Shown here piece after piece: positions 39,840 to 49,005 of a stretch of 57,212 bases of DNA. The stretch lies in the NCBI GenBank assembly GCA_027314025.1, contig DAHVCP010000036.1, positions 1 to 57,212 of the forward strand, read 5' to 3'. Numbering within the stretch: the first letter of the stretch is position 1; every line of letters starts with the position of its first letter. This stretch comes from Acidobacteriota bacterium. GTDB lineage: Bacteria; Acidobacteriota; Terriglobia; Terriglobales; SCQP01. The notes below the pieces were generated by a model, which was given only the letters and a program-made list of their open reading frames with translations, was not told where the DNA came from and searched no databases. Made by a program: the position numbers and the translations under genes.

Positions 39840-41137
39840 TGCGCAAGCGAGTCGGCGTGGGCATCGCCGGTTATGGCACGGTGGGCCGCGGCGCCGCCGA
39901 GATTCTGACGTCTCACGCCGCCGCCCTCGCGGAGCGGGCGGGAATTGCACTTGAGGTTGCGGCAGTGTGCCGCCGCCGGGCATTGCCCGCGGACGAAGTC
40001 CCGCCGGGCGCACGCTGTTTTCAGGACTGGCGTGCTTTGGTCGCCTGCCCGCAGGTGGGCATTGTGGTGGAGACGATTGGCGGCACCGGCGACGCCGGCG
40101 AGGTGGTGCGGGCCGCATTGGAAGCGGGTAAGCCGGTGGTCACGGCGAACAAGAACCTGTTGGCCATGCACGGCGATGAGCTGTTCGCGCTTGCCGCCGA
40201 GCGGCGTCTTCCCATGGGTTTTGAGGCGGCCGTGGCCGGCGGCGTGCCCGTGGTCCGCGCAATTACTTCCGCCGCCGCCGGCGACGAGATTCTGGCCGTT
40301 CAGGGCATCCTGAATGGCACGGCCAATTACATTCTGGGCCGGATGGAATCCGCTGGCTTGGATTTCTCCGCGGCATTGGCCGAGGCCCAGCATGCGGGCT
40401 ACGCTGAAGCCGACCCAACGCTCGATTTGAACGGCGTGGATGCCCGCGACAAGTTGGCCATTCTGGCGCGATTGGCCTTTGGGGCGGGTTTGGACACGGG
40501 GGCCATTGCGACCGTGGGCATCGCCGGCATCGGCGCCGTGGACGTGCATTATGCCCGGAAGCTGGGCGGCGTGATTCGCCTGCTGGGCAGCGCCGAACGG
40601 GGCGCCGCTGGTGTTCATCTTTCCGTGCGTCCTTGGTGGGTCCCACAACAATCGCTGTTAGGCCGCGTGCAAGGCGTGAACAACGCCGTGGTGCTCACCG
40701 GCAGGAGAATCGGCCGCCAGATGTTTTATGGCCCCGGCGCCGGCGGTGGCGCCACGGGCGCGGCGGTCGTCGCGGATTTGGTGGACGTTGCGGCTGCTTT
40801 TGCCGCCGGGCGTCTGGGGGGCAGCACGCCGCCGGGATTCGGATCGGGTCCGCGGCTGCCCCTGGCGCCGCCGCCCGCCGCGCCGTGGTATCTGCGTCTG
40901 ACCGTGGCGGATCACCCCGGACTGTTGGCGCGGGCGGCCGGGGAACTCGCCCATCAGGGAATCAACATTGACTCCGTGGTGCAAGAGCCGGGCATGGATA
41001 AACAGCGGCTCTCGTTTGTGATCACCACGGAGCCGGCTGCCGAAGCGGCGGTCGAGGCGGCGGAAGCGGCGATGAATGCCCATGGCGATCTTCTTGAGCC
41101 GGTCTTGCGCCTGCGCATGGCGGAAGAGCAGGCCTAG
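39839..41137 (+). CDS. hom: Homoserine dehydrogenase
   Basis: This enzyme reduces aspartate semialdehyde to homoserine with NAD(P)H. It has 432 residues, starting at the GTG that overlaps the thrB stop. The nucleotide-binding motif GIAGYGTVGRGAAE is at the N-terminus; VTANKNLLAMHG and FEAAVAGGVPVVRAI mark the catalytic domain; ILNGTANYIL and YAEADPTLDLNGVDARDKL are family signatures. The C-terminal ACT domain (LRLTVADHPGLLARAAGELAHQ) predicts feedback inhibition by threonine. It completes the thrC-thrB-hom operon. Confidence 0.95.
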   Translation: MRKRVGVGIAGYGTVGRGAAEILTSHAAALAERAGIALEVAAVCRRRALPADEVPPGARCFQDWRALVACPQVGIVVETIGGTGDAGEVVRAALEAGKPVVTANKNLLAMHGDELFALAAERRLPMGFEAAVAGGVPVVRAITSAAAGDEILAVQGILNGTANYILGRMESAGLDFSAALAEAQHAGYAEADPTLDLNGVDARDKLAILARLAFGAGLDTGAIATVGIAGIGAVDVHYARKLGGVIRLLGSAERGAAGVHLSVRPWWVPQQSLLGRVQGVNNAVVLTGRRIGRQMFYGPGAGGGATGAAVVADLVDVAAAFAAGRLGGSTPPGFGSGPRLPLAPPPAAPWYLRLTVADHPGLLARAAGELAHQGINIDSVVQEPGMDKQRLSFVITTEPAAEAAVEAAEAAMNAHGDLLEPVLRLRMAEEQA

Positions 41138-41203
41138 CCGCCGCCCAACCGCGGGGGATGGCCGGCATCGGTTGCGCCCGGCGCTCGCAGAATCGAATTC
41201 GGC

Positions 41204-43342
41204 ATGGATCTATCAACCGCGGTCCAACTCATTCCCGGCGTAGGACCCAAATGGGCCCCGCTGTTGGTGCAGCGCGGTTTAGAAACGGTCGAGGACCTGC
41301 TGTATTACCTTCCCTTTCGCTACGAGGACCGGAGCTTGGTGCGCCGCGTGGCCGAACTGGAAGCAGGCATGACCGCTACGGTGCGCGCCACGGTTACCGC
41401 CGTGCGCACGGTTCGCACCCGGCGCGGCATGACGCTGCTTCGCCTGACCGCCGAGGATGAGACCGGACAGTTGCGCTGCACCTGGTTTCACGCCGACTAT
41501 CTGCGGGAGCGATTCCAGCCCGGCCAGGTGCTGGCTCTCTACGGCCGCGTCGAGACCGAAGCGGGGACCTTCGAAATGCGGCAGCCGGAGTTCGAATTGC
41601 TCCGGCAGCGGCCGGGCCGAGCGGTGCCGCCGGTGCTCGAGCGCAATGAGGCAGGCATGGAGTCGCTCAAGCTGGGCCGAATTGTCCCGGTGTATGCTGC
41701 CCTCGGGGCGCTCACCTCGGGACGCATTCGCTGGCTCATCGCCAGCGCGCTGCGCGCCATTCCTCGCGATCTGCCCGAAACGTTGCCCGCCAAAATCCTG
41801 GAAGCCTTGCAGTTGCCGGACCGCTATTCCGCCTTCCAGGAAGTCCATTTCCCGGCGGCCGGCGCCTCCTTGGCGCAACTGCAAGCGGCGCGCACGCCCG
41901 GCCATCGCAGGCTCATCTTCGAGGAGTTGTTCTTTTTGGAATATGGCATCGCTCTCAAGCGCCGCAAGATGCTGCGCCAAGCCGCTCCGGTCATGGCCAT
42001 CACGCCCGCCGTTCGCGAACGCCTGAAGCAAATGCTGCCATTTCACCCCACCGCGGATCAAAAGCGGGCGCTGAAGGAAATTGCCGCCGACATGGCGGCG
42101 GGCCATCCCATGCGCCGCCTGCTCCAGGGGGACGTCGGCTGCGGCAAAACGCTGGTCAGCCTTCAGGCGGCCGTGATCGCGATCGAAAACGGCTATCAGG
42201 CCGCGCTGATGGCGCCGACGCAGATTCTGGCTGCGCAGCATTATCGCTCCGCGTGCGCTCGCCTCGGCGGATATCGCGTCGAGCTCGTCACCGCCGCCAC
42301 CTCGCGCCGCCGCTCCACGCGCCAATACGCCGGCGCCGCGGCGCCCCAGTTGCTGGTAGGCACGCAGGCGCTGCTGGCGCGCGGCCTGCAAATCCACCGC
42401 CCGGGTTTAATCATCGTGGATGAGCAACACCGCTTCGGCGTGATGCAACGTTTCGAGCTGTTGCGCAAGGGCGGCGCCGCGGTCGGCGAATCGGCGCACC
42501 TTTTGGTCATGACCGCGACGCCGATTCCGCGCACGCTGGCGCTTACGCTCTATGGCGATCTCGAAGTCAGCGTAATTCGGCAGATGCCGCCCGGCCGCCC
42601 GCCGTGCGTTACCAGGGTGGTCGAAAGCAATCAAGAACCCATGATGCTGGAGTTCGTGCGCCGCCAACTCGCCCGTGGCCGGCAAGCCTATTTCGTCTAT
42701 CCCACGATTGACGATAGCGCGAAGCCGGATCTCAAGCCCGCGCTGCGCATGGAGCGGGTCCTGCGCGAGGTGTATGCCGAGTATGCGGTGGGAATCCTGC
42801 ACGGACGCATGAGTGATGAGCAAAAGGCGCAGGTGCTGGAGGCCTTTGCCGCGGGCGCGATCCAAGTGCTGGTGGCGACATCGGTGATCGAGGTCGGACT
42901 TGACGTTCCAAACGCGACGGTAATGGTCATTGCGGATGCGGGACGGTTTGGCATCGCACAGTTGCACCAGTTGCGGGGCCGCATCGGGCGTCCGCAGCCC
43001 AGCGGCGCCGGCGGGCGCGCCTATTGCTTTTTGCTTCCCGGCGCCAACGCCGGCGATCTTGCCCGTCGGCGCCTCGAGGAAGTCGCCGCCAGCAATGACG
43101 GCTTTGCCTTGGCGGAAACCGATCTTCGCCTGCGCGGCCCGGGCGAGGTCTTCGGCGCCCGCCAGAGCGGCGTGCCTGCGCTCGAAGTGGCCGATCCGTT
43201 GCGGGACCAGGATCTAGTTGCGGCGGCGCGCGCCGAAGCGCGACGCTACGTGGACGCGGCGCCGCTGGAGGATCAGCGTGCTCTCGTGCGCCACATTCAG
43301 CTCCGCTGGCAGCGAAAATACGGATTGGTCGAAATCGGCTAG
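41204..43342 (+). CDS. recG: ATP-dependent DNA helicase RecG
   Basis: RecG reverses stalled replication forks and processes recombination intermediates. It has 712 residues, close to the family norm. The N-terminal wedge/OB domain begins IPGVGPKWAPLLVQRGLETVEDLLYY. Helicase motif I is GDVGCGKTLVS near residue 310, motif II is VDEQHRFGV near 405 and motif III is TATPIPRTLAL. Motif VI is QLRGRIGRPQP and the C-terminal RecG block carries LRLRGPGEVFGARQSG. It starts with ATG 66 bp after hom and may be cotranscribed or separately expressed. Confidence 0.96.
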   Translation: MDLSTAVQLIPGVGPKWAPLLVQRGLETVEDLLYYLPFRYEDRSLVRRVAELEAGMTATVRATVTAVRTVRTRRGMTLLRLTAEDETGQLRCTWFHADYLRERFQPGQVLALYGRVETEAGTFEMRQPEFELLRQRPGRAVPPVLERNEAGMESLKLGRIVPVYAALGALTSGRIRWLIASALRAIPRDLPETLPAKILEALQLPDRYSAFQEVHFPAAGASLAQLQAARTPGHRRLIFEELFFLEYGIALKRRKMLRQAAPVMAITPAVRERLKQMLPFHPTADQKRALKEIAADMAAGHPMRRLLQGDVGCGKTLVSLQAAVIAIENGYQAALMAPTQILAAQHYRSACARLGGYRVELVTAATSRRRSTRQYAGAAAPQLLVGTQALLARGLQIHRPGLIIVDEQHRFGVMQRFELLRKGGAAVGESAHLLVMTATPIPRTLALTLYGDLEVSVIRQMPPGRPPCVTRVVESNQEPMMLEFVRRQLARGRQAYFVYPTIDDSAKPDLKPALRMERVLREVYAEYAVGILHGRMSDEQKAQVLEAFAAGAIQVLVATSVIEVGLDVPNATVMVIADAGRFGIAQLHQLRGRIGRPQPSGAGGRAYCFLLPGANAGDLARRRLEEVAASNDGFALAETDLRLRGPGEVFGARQSGVPALEVADPLRDQDLVAAARAEARRYVDAAPLEDQRALVRHIQLRWQRKYGLVEIG

Positions 43343-43354
43343 AGGCGGGGTGGA

Positions 43355-44305
43355 ATGGTGCGGGAATTTAGCGAAGCCGAGGTGGAGAAACATCTGCCGA
43401 TGAGCGTTGCCCTGGAGGCGGTTGCGGCGGCAATGCGCTCTCTCGCCGCCGGTCAGGCGGTCAATCAGCCTCGTCGCCGCCTGTCTTTACCCGCTGCGTC
43501 CGAAGGATCGCGGAGCGGGGCCATGTTGCACGCGATGGAGGGGGCGGTATGCAGGAACGGCCGCTGGTATTTCGGCTACAAGATTTACAGCACGGGTTCC
43601 GCTGGAGCGCATTTCACCGTCGGTCTGTATGATGGCGAAACCGGTGCGCCGCTCGCGCGCTTTGCCGCCGACCGCTTGGGCCAACGGCGGACCGGGGCTG
43701 CAAGCGCGCTCGCAACGCAATTCTTGTCCCCGGCGGACGCTAACGACGTGGCGGTCATCGGCGCCGGATGGAAAGCGGAAAGCCAGCTGGAAGCGATCGC
43801 CATGGTTCGCCCGCTGCGGCGCATCCGCGTGTTCAGCCGCCGCGTCGAGCATCGGATTCGCTTTGCCGACACAATGTCCCACCGCCTGGGAATCCAGGTG
43901 GCGCCGTCCGCGTCTGCCGCCGCGGCGGTGCAAGGCGCTGCCATTATCGTTACCGCAACCACCGCGCGCACCCCGGTCCTCGCCGACGCCGATCTAGCGG
44001 CGGGCGCCCACATCAATGCGATTGGGTCCAATGCGGCGGGCCGGCGGGAACTGGAGGCCGCCACCGTTCTTCGTGCTTCCCGCTTGGTGGTGGACAGCCG
44101 GGAACAATGCCGCCAGGAAGCCGGCGACCTGCTCGCCGCCTTTGCAGCGCGGGACTCGGGTTGGGATCGCGTGGAGGAACTCGCGACCGTGGTGGCCGCT
44201 GGACCTCGGCCCCGCGATCCTGGTGCGTTGACCCTGTTCAAATCCACCGGAATGGCCATTTGGGATGTAGCCTGCGCCGCCGCGATCTGGGAGCAAGCGG
44301 GCTAA
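43355..44305 (+). CDS. Ornithine cyclodeaminase/mu-crystallin family protein
   Basis: This is a 316-residue member of the OCD/mu-crystallin family of NAD-dependent enzymes. The N-terminal part has ALEAVAAAMRSLAAGQAVNQPRR; the dinucleotide fold has DVAVIGAGWKAESQLEAI and IRVFSRRVEH; the C-terminal part ends KSTGMAIWDVACAAAIWEQAG, typical of the family. Substrate (ornithine, proline imine or another amino acid) cannot be told. It begins 12 bp after recG. A proline dehydrogenase is encoded 6 kb further on. Confidence 0.88.
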   Translation: MVREFSEAEVEKHLPMSVALEAVAAAMRSLAAGQAVNQPRRRLSLPAASEGSRSGAMLHAMEGAVCRNGRWYFGYKIYSTGSAGAHFTVGLYDGETGAPLARFAADRLGQRRTGAASALATQFLSPADANDVAVIGAGWKAESQLEAIAMVRPLRRIRVFSRRVEHRIRFADTMSHRLGIQVAPSASAAAAVQGAAIIVTATTARTPVLADADLAAGAHINAIGSNAAGRRELEAATVLRASRLVVDSREQCRQEAGDLLAAFAARDSGWDRVEELATVVAAGPRPRDPGALTLFKSTGMAIWDVACAAAIWEQAG

Positions 44306-44383
44306 GCTCAACCGCCGGCGGCGTCGCGGCTAAGTTGGCGCGCGCTTTCCCGCGACCGCACGACAACTTAAGATGGAAAAGCC

Positions 44384-44968
44384 GTGGATTCTCCCGCCAG
44401 TTCCGCCTCCGGCGATAGCGATACCACCCTCCGGCCGGCAGTGCGGCCATCGCGTCCGTTGCGCCTTCCGGTGCGCTGGCTCCGCGACGTTGCGGTCGCT
44501 TTGGCGTCGGCCCTGCTCATCATTCTTTTTGTCTATCAGCCCGTGCGAGTCGAGGGCTACAGCATGATGCCTAGAGTCGCTAATAATGAGCGGCTTGTCA
44601 TCAACAAGTTCATCTATCACTTTACGTCCGTGAACCGCGGAGACGTGGTGGTATTTCACTATCCCCTCAATCCCCATATCAGCTTCATCAAGCGCGTGAT
44701 CGGCCTTCCGGGCGATCGTGTGCAGATCATGGATGGCCGCGTCTACATTGACGGGCGCCGATTGCTCGAGCCCTATGTTCTCCCCCGCTACCGGGGCGAC
44801 GAAAATTTTCCTCTCATTGTCGTTCCAACCCACCACTACTTCGTGCTCGGTGACCATCGCGACGCGTCCAACGACAGTCGCGACTGGGGTTGCCTGGCGC
44901 GACGTTACATCTTCGGCAAGGCCGTCTTTGCGTATTGGCCCATCGGGAAGGTCGGGCTGATCCACTGA
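44384..44968 (+). CDS. lepB: Signal peptidase I
   Basis: This membrane-bound serine protease removes Sec signal peptides. It has 194 residues, with one N-terminal membrane segment (VAVALASALLIILFVYQPV). The Ser-Lys catalytic dyad is Ser60 in VEGYSMMPRV and Lys103 in SFIKRVIGLPGD. Later boxes are present as LVPTHHYFVLGDHRDASNDSRDWG. GTG at 44384, with a GGAAAA site, is the start. It stands between an OCD-family gene and the prepilin peptidase gene, so two leader-processing enzymes are adjacent. Confidence 0.93.
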   Translation: MDSPASSASGDSDTTLRPAVRPSRPLRLPVRWLRDVAVALASALLIILFVYQPVRVEGYSMMPRVANNERLVINKFIYHFTSVNRGDVVVFHYPLNPHISFIKRVIGLPGDRVQIMDGRVYIDGRRLLEPYVLPRYRGDENFPLIVVPTHHYFVLGDHRDASNDSRDWGCLARRYIFGKAVFAYWPIGKVGLIH

Positions 44969-45048
44969 ACGCCGGTATTGGCGCCAGGAACGGAGCTGCG
45001 GCTGCCGCCGGCAAAATCACGGCACAATAGCGCTCAGCAGGGATTCCC

Positions 45049-45915
45049 ATGACTGGCCTCGTGATCGTCCTGTTCGGTTTGCTGCTTGGCAGCTTCCTGA
45101 ATGTTTGCATTTACCGCTTGCCGCGCGGTCTTTCCGTGGTGCATCCCGGTTCCAGCTGTCCGTACTGCCGCCATGCCATCTCCGCATGGGAAAATATTCC
45201 GCTTTGCAGCTTCCTGTTCCTAGGCGGGCGGTGCCGCGCCTGTCGCGAGCCGATTTCCTGGCGTTATCCCGTCGTAGAGGCCCTCGCGGGCGCCGCGTTT
45301 TATTGGAGTTTTCACCGCTACGGGGGCTCGGCGGAGTTCCTGCGCTTCGCGTTCTTCTTGGTCGCGATTCTCGCGCTGATATCCACGGATTGGGACCTGC
45401 AACAATTGCCAGACGAGATCACGCTCGGCGGCGTCGGGGTGGGGCTGGCGTTTGGTGCGTGGCGATCATGGGCAATGCCCACGGGGCCGGGAATCACCTT
45501 CGCATCCGCGTTGATCGGTGCGGTGGTTGGCGGCGGAATCTTGTGGGTGCTCGGAGAAGGGTATTTTCGGCTCCGCGGCCGCGAAGGCATGGGGCTGGGT
45601 GACGTCAAGATGATGGCCTTCGTGGGCGCCCTTATCGGTTGGCAACTGACCCTGATCACGCTGGCTCTGGCGGCCATTGTCGGCTCGGTGGTTGGCGTGG
45701 CCCTCGCCGCGGTGGTCTTTGTCCGTCGTGTCGCGCGTGGCCGGCGGCGCAGTCGCGGTTGGGGGGAGGCGGTGCGCCGCAGCCGGGAAAGCGTCGCGGT
45801 GTTTTTTGCCTGGCGCGCATTGCCGTTCGGTGTATTTTTGGGGGCGATGGCCGTGGTCAGTTGGTCGTGGGGCGCCACGCTGTGGCATTGGTACGCTGGG
45901 CGAATCCTGCGGTGA
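45049..45915 (+). CDS. pilD: Prepilin leader peptidase/N-methyltransferase PilD
   Basis: This polytopic aspartic protease (A24 family) cleaves type IV prepilin leaders and N-methylates the new N-terminus. It has 288 residues. The N-terminal cytoplasmic domain has two CxxC pairs (CPYC, CRAC) around GLLLGSFLNVCIYRLPRG. The catalytic aspartates are in STDWDLQQLPDEIT and GLGDVKMMAFVGALIGW. Eight or so hydrophobic segments follow. It serves the pilus system encoded by pilBTC and pilMNOPQ in this window, and possibly a type II secretion system elsewhere. Confidence 0.95.
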   Translation: MTGLVIVLFGLLLGSFLNVCIYRLPRGLSVVHPGSSCPYCRHAISAWENIPLCSFLFLGGRCRACREPISWRYPVVEALAGAAFYWSFHRYGGSAEFLRFAFFLVAILALISTDWDLQQLPDEITLGGVGVGLAFGAWRSWAMPTGPGITFASALIGAVVGGGILWVLGEGYFRLRGREGMGLGDVKMMAFVGALIGWQLTLITLALAAIVGSVVGVALAAVVFVRRVARGRRRSRGWGEAVRRSRESVAVFFAWRALPFGVFLGAMAVVSWSWGATLWHWYAGRILR

Positions 45916-45946
45916 GTCGCTTTCACGGCAACTGGCCAAACCGCGC

Positions 45947-47368
45947 ATGAGCCCCACCAGCCTCAATTTGATCGTCTTCGTCAGCATTGGGCTGGCGTTG
46001 CTCTGCCTCTTGGGCATCGCCATGTACGTCATTCATCGCCTTTCCCGCCGTGCGGATTCGCGGCGAACGTCGCCTGGCGCGGAATCCCACGGCTCGGCTT
46101 GGCCGACCCCGCCTGGGGTTTTGGTGGATATGGTCTCCCGGCTGAAACGCCAAGAACAGGAACTGGAAGTGCTGCGCCGGGAGGCGCGCCGCCGGGATCA
46201 GGATAGTCTCCGAATCTCGCGCAATTTGTTGAGCCATTTGCCGAGCGGAGTAATCTTTTTCGACCGCCAGGCGATCGTGCAGCAGGCCAACCCCGCGGCG
46301 CGCGCGGCCCTGGGGTTCGCCTCACCCCAGGGCCTCCGCGCGGCCGAACTGTTCAGATCCGCGGAGGTGTGTGAAGCCGACGGCTCGTTACTCGGACCGG
46401 CGGCTGTGCTGGTGCAACAGGCGTTGGCCACCGGCCAGGCCCTCCAGCGCAAGGAGCTGGAGTATCAAACTCCCGCAGGCGAGGTCCGTAGGCTGGGTCT
46501 CACGTTCTCGCCGGTTGCCGCCGCCGCCTTGGGTCCGGGCCACATCAGGGAGGAAGACCTGGGGCTGATCTGCCTTTTGACCGACCTCACGGCAATTCGC
46601 GCCTTGGAGGCCGAACTACAGCGGCGCCAGAACCTGGCCTCTTTGGGCGAGATGGCCGCGGGCATCGCCCACGAGTTTAAGAATGCCCTGGCGACCATTT
46701 CTGGATATGCGCAGATGCTCACCGCCGGACTGGCCGTCAGCCCGGCGTCGAGCGACCAGCGGCTTTATGCGGATCGCATCCTCGAACAAACCGCGGCATT
46801 GAGCCAAATGGTGGGAGAGTTTCTCCTTTTTGCGCGGCCTCTGGATGCTCACCTGGAGCCGGTTGCTCTGTATCCGTTGCTACGCGAGTGCCTGGAGGAA
46901 CTGCAAGGTCAGGAATGGCCAGGCGTCGAGTTTACCTTCGCCAGCGGGGGAGAGCCCCAGCCGGCGGATTCGTCCTGCCGGATCATGGCGGACCCGGTAT
47001 TGATTAAGCGCGTTTGGCTGAACCTGCTGCGCAACGGCGCCGAAGCGATCATGGAGGCGGCGCGTCCCGACCGCAGGGGGGAAGTGACCGTTCGCGTGGC
47101 CACCGACGCCATGGCTGCCCACGTTAGCATTGCCGACACCGGCGCAGGCGTCCCGCCCGATCTGGCGGATAAGATCTTTATTCCCTTTTTCACGACCAAG
47201 TCCACAGGCAGCGGCCTCGGCCTCGCCGTGGTGTACAAGATTACCGCGGCGCATCATGGCACGGTGTCGCTGGCCAGCAATGCAGGCGGCGCCATTTTTA
47301 CCGTGACCTTGCCCTTGGCCGAGCGGGCGTTGAACGCCGCCGGCGGCGCTGGCCATCCGGCCAGCTAG
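45947..47368 (+). CDS. PilS-like membrane sensor histidine kinase
   Basis: This 473-residue kinase has one clear N-terminal membrane segment (LIVFVSIGLALLCLLGIAMYVI), a coiled coil (KRQEQELEVLRREARRRDQ) and a PAS-type domain. It then has the dimerisation/phosphoacceptor helix with His242 in GIAHEFKNALATISGYAQML. The ATPase domain shows VWLNLLRNGAEAIMEA (N box), DTGAGVPPDLADKIF and STGSGLGLAVVYK (G boxes). The N-[A]-L spacing after His is of the NtrB/PilS type. It lies 31 bp after pilD. No response regulator gene is adjacent, so its partner must be elsewhere. Confidence 0.9.
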   Translation: MSPTSLNLIVFVSIGLALLCLLGIAMYVIHRLSRRADSRRTSPGAESHGSAWPTPPGVLVDMVSRLKRQEQELEVLRREARRRDQDSLRISRNLLSHLPSGVIFFDRQAIVQQANPAARAALGFASPQGLRAAELFRSAEVCEADGSLLGPAAVLVQQALATGQALQRKELEYQTPAGEVRRLGLTFSPVAAAALGPGHIREEDLGLICLLTDLTAIRALEAELQRRQNLASLGEMAAGIAHEFKNALATISGYAQMLTAGLAVSPASSDQRLYADRILEQTAALSQMVGEFLLFARPLDAHLEPVALYPLLRECLEELQGQEWPGVEFTFASGGEPQPADSSCRIMADPVLIKRVWLNLLRNGAEAIMEAARPDRRGEVTVRVATDAMAAHVSIADTGAGVPPDLADKIFIPFFTTKSTGSGLGLAVVYKITAAHHGTVSLASNAGGAIFTVTLPLAERALNAAGGAGHPAS

Positions 47369-47415
47369 GGCGCAAGTTCGGTTTGTGGTACAACAAGTCG
47401 CAGGAGCAAAACATC

Positions 47416-48021
47416 ATGCGGGGTAATGGAACCCTTGTCGGGTTGCCGCGGGCGATAAGCTTGATCGTAGTGGCTGGCTGCCTCGCAGCGTTGCCATGCC
47501 TCGCGTGCGCGGCGGCGCCTTCGCATCGTCAGCATCATGCCGCGGCTTCATCCCCGGCGGCTGGCCAGCCCGCATCTCTCGGCGCGTTGGCGCGCCGGGT
47601 TCGCGCCGAACGGATCCGCTCCGAGCGCCAACAGCCTCCCCCTGTCTATACGAATCGAAACATTCCCCGCGCCGGGCACATCTCGGTTTTTGGCCGCGTT
47701 CCGGCGACGCCCGCGCCACGGCCCGCGGCCGCGGCGGGCGCTGCCAGCCGCGCGCAGGCGCGCGCCGCATGGCGCAAGCAGGTGGCCGCCGCTCGCCGCC
47801 AACTGGCGCTCGACCAGCGGGCTCTCAGCGTCAATCAGCGGGAACTGAATCTCTCGCAGATGCAGTACTATTCCAATCCCAACGTGGCGCTACGGCAACA
47901 GTATTCCCGCGGCGATATCCAGCGCGGGGCCGCGAAGGTCAAGGATCTGCAGCAAAAGATTCAGGCGGATCAGCAGCGATTGCAGGAATTGCAAGACGCC
48001 GAGCCGGCGCCGGAGCAGTAA
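47416..48021 (+). CDS. Secreted coiled-coil protein, unknown function
   Basis: AGGAG eight bases before ATG 47416 supports the start. The 201-residue product has a signal peptide (AISLIVVAGCLAALPCLACAAA), a disordered Pro/Ala/His middle and a C-terminal coiled coil (ARAAWRKQVAAARRQLALDQ, KVKDLQQKIQADQQRLQELQ). The cysteines just before the predicted cleavage could make it a lipoprotein, but the lipobox is imperfect. No family recognised. It follows the kinase gene by 47 bp. Confidence 0.65.
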   Translation: MRGNGTLVGLPRAISLIVVAGCLAALPCLACAAAPSHRQHHAAASSPAAGQPASLGALARRVRAERIRSERQQPPPVYTNRNIPRAGHISVFGRVPATPAPRPAAAAGAASRAQARAAWRKQVAAARRQLALDQRALSVNQRELNLSQMQYYSNPNVALRQQYSRGDIQRGAAKVKDLQQKIQADQQRLQELQDAEPAPEQ

Positions 48022-48140
48022 AGCCGGCGCGCAATCACGAAGGCTTGGCGCGGGCAAATCGGTGATCCGCGATTCCGCGACGCCAAATCTCGCCCAGCCG
48101 GCGCGCCGTCCCAACCGTTTGCGACAAATCGTCCGTTGCC

Positions 48141-48185
48141 TGGTGCGGCGCAGCCTGGTGCGGCGCAGCCTGGTGCGGCGTGGCC
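48141..48185. repeat. Three tandem 15-bp repeats
   Basis: The unit TGGTGCGGCGCAGCC occurs at 48141-48155 and 48156-48170, and as TGGTGCGGCGTGGCC at 48171-48185, between the converging coiled-coil and SDR genes. It is probably slippage-generated and has no obvious coding or terminator role. Confidence 0.85.
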
Positions 48186-48213
48186 TGGGCGTGCCGGGGC
48201 CGCTCGCCGGGCT

Positions 48214-49005
48214 TTACATCACCGCCCGGATCATTCCGCCGTCCACTTGCAATGTCGCTCCCGTGATGTAGCTGGCCGCGTCGGAGAGGAGAAACGCCGC
48301 TGCCCGCCCAAACTCCTCCGGCTGCCCATAGCGCCCCAGGGGAATGTTGGCCTTCATCTTCTTCTGCTGCTCGTCCAGCGTAATGCCCAGCCGTTGGCTG
48401 TTGACCTCGTCAAGGTGCCGCACCCGGTCGGTGGCGATGCGCCCGGGAATCAATTGGTTGACGCGTACACCCTGTGCGGCGTACTCGCCGGCCAACGTCT
48501 TGGCGAGCGCCGAGACTGCCGGTCGCAGGACATTCGACAGCGCCAAATTCGCGATCGGCTCCTTGACCGAGGACGACGTGGAGAACAGGATCGAGCCCTT
48601 ACCCTGTTCCGCCATGGCCGGCGCCACCACGCGCACCAAGCGGATGACACCGAGGACCAGAAGCTCGAACGCCTCTCGCCAGGCGGCTTCGTCGGTGCCG
48701 ACAAAGCGGCCCGCGGGCGGGCCGCCGGAGTTGGCGAACAAGAGCTCAATCGGGCCCAGTTGCTCAAGGGTCTGCTGGCGCCATGCCGCCAGTGCTTCCC
48801 CGGAGCGCACATCTCCATGGCAGCCGATGGTCTTGCTGCCGGTGCTCTGCGCAATGCGCCGGGCGGCCTCCCGGCTATGTTCCGCATTGCTGGAGCCAAT
48901 GGACACCAGTGCGCCCTCCGCCGCCAGCGCTTGCGCCACTGCAAACCCCAATCCGCGGCTTCCGCCGGCGACCATGGCGACCTTCCCTTTGAGCCCTAAA
49001 TCCAC
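48214..49005 (-). CDS. Short-chain dehydrogenase/reductase (SDR)
   Basis: This is a classical SDR oxidoreductase of 263 residues. The cofactor motif VAGGSRGLGFAVAQAL (TGxxxGxG type) is at the N-terminus, followed by LLFANSGGPPAG (NNAG-like) and SILFSTSSSVKEP. The active-site region reads ANLALSNVLRPAVSALAKTLAGEYA, where the usual Tyr of YxxxK is replaced by Asn or shifted (SNVLRPAVSALAK), a feature of 3-oxoacyl-reductase-like paralogs. The C-terminal region has LLSDAASYITGATLQVDGG. GTG at 49005 has GGGAGG four bases upstream. It overlaps the end of the aldolase-family gene by 10 bp. Confidence 0.88.
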   Translation of the reverse strand: MDLGLKGKVAMVAGGSRGLGFAVAQALAAEGALVSIGSSNAEHSREAARRIAQSTGSKTIGCHGDVRSGEALAAWRQQTLEQLGPIELLFANSGGPPAGRFVGTDEAAWREAFELLVLGVIRLVRVVAPAMAEQGKGSILFSTSSSVKEPIANLALSNVLRPAVSALAKTLAGEYAAQGVRVNQLIPGRIATDRVRHLDEVNSQRLGITLDEQQKKMKANIPLGRYGQPEEFGRAAAFLLSDAASYITGATLQVDGGMIRAVM

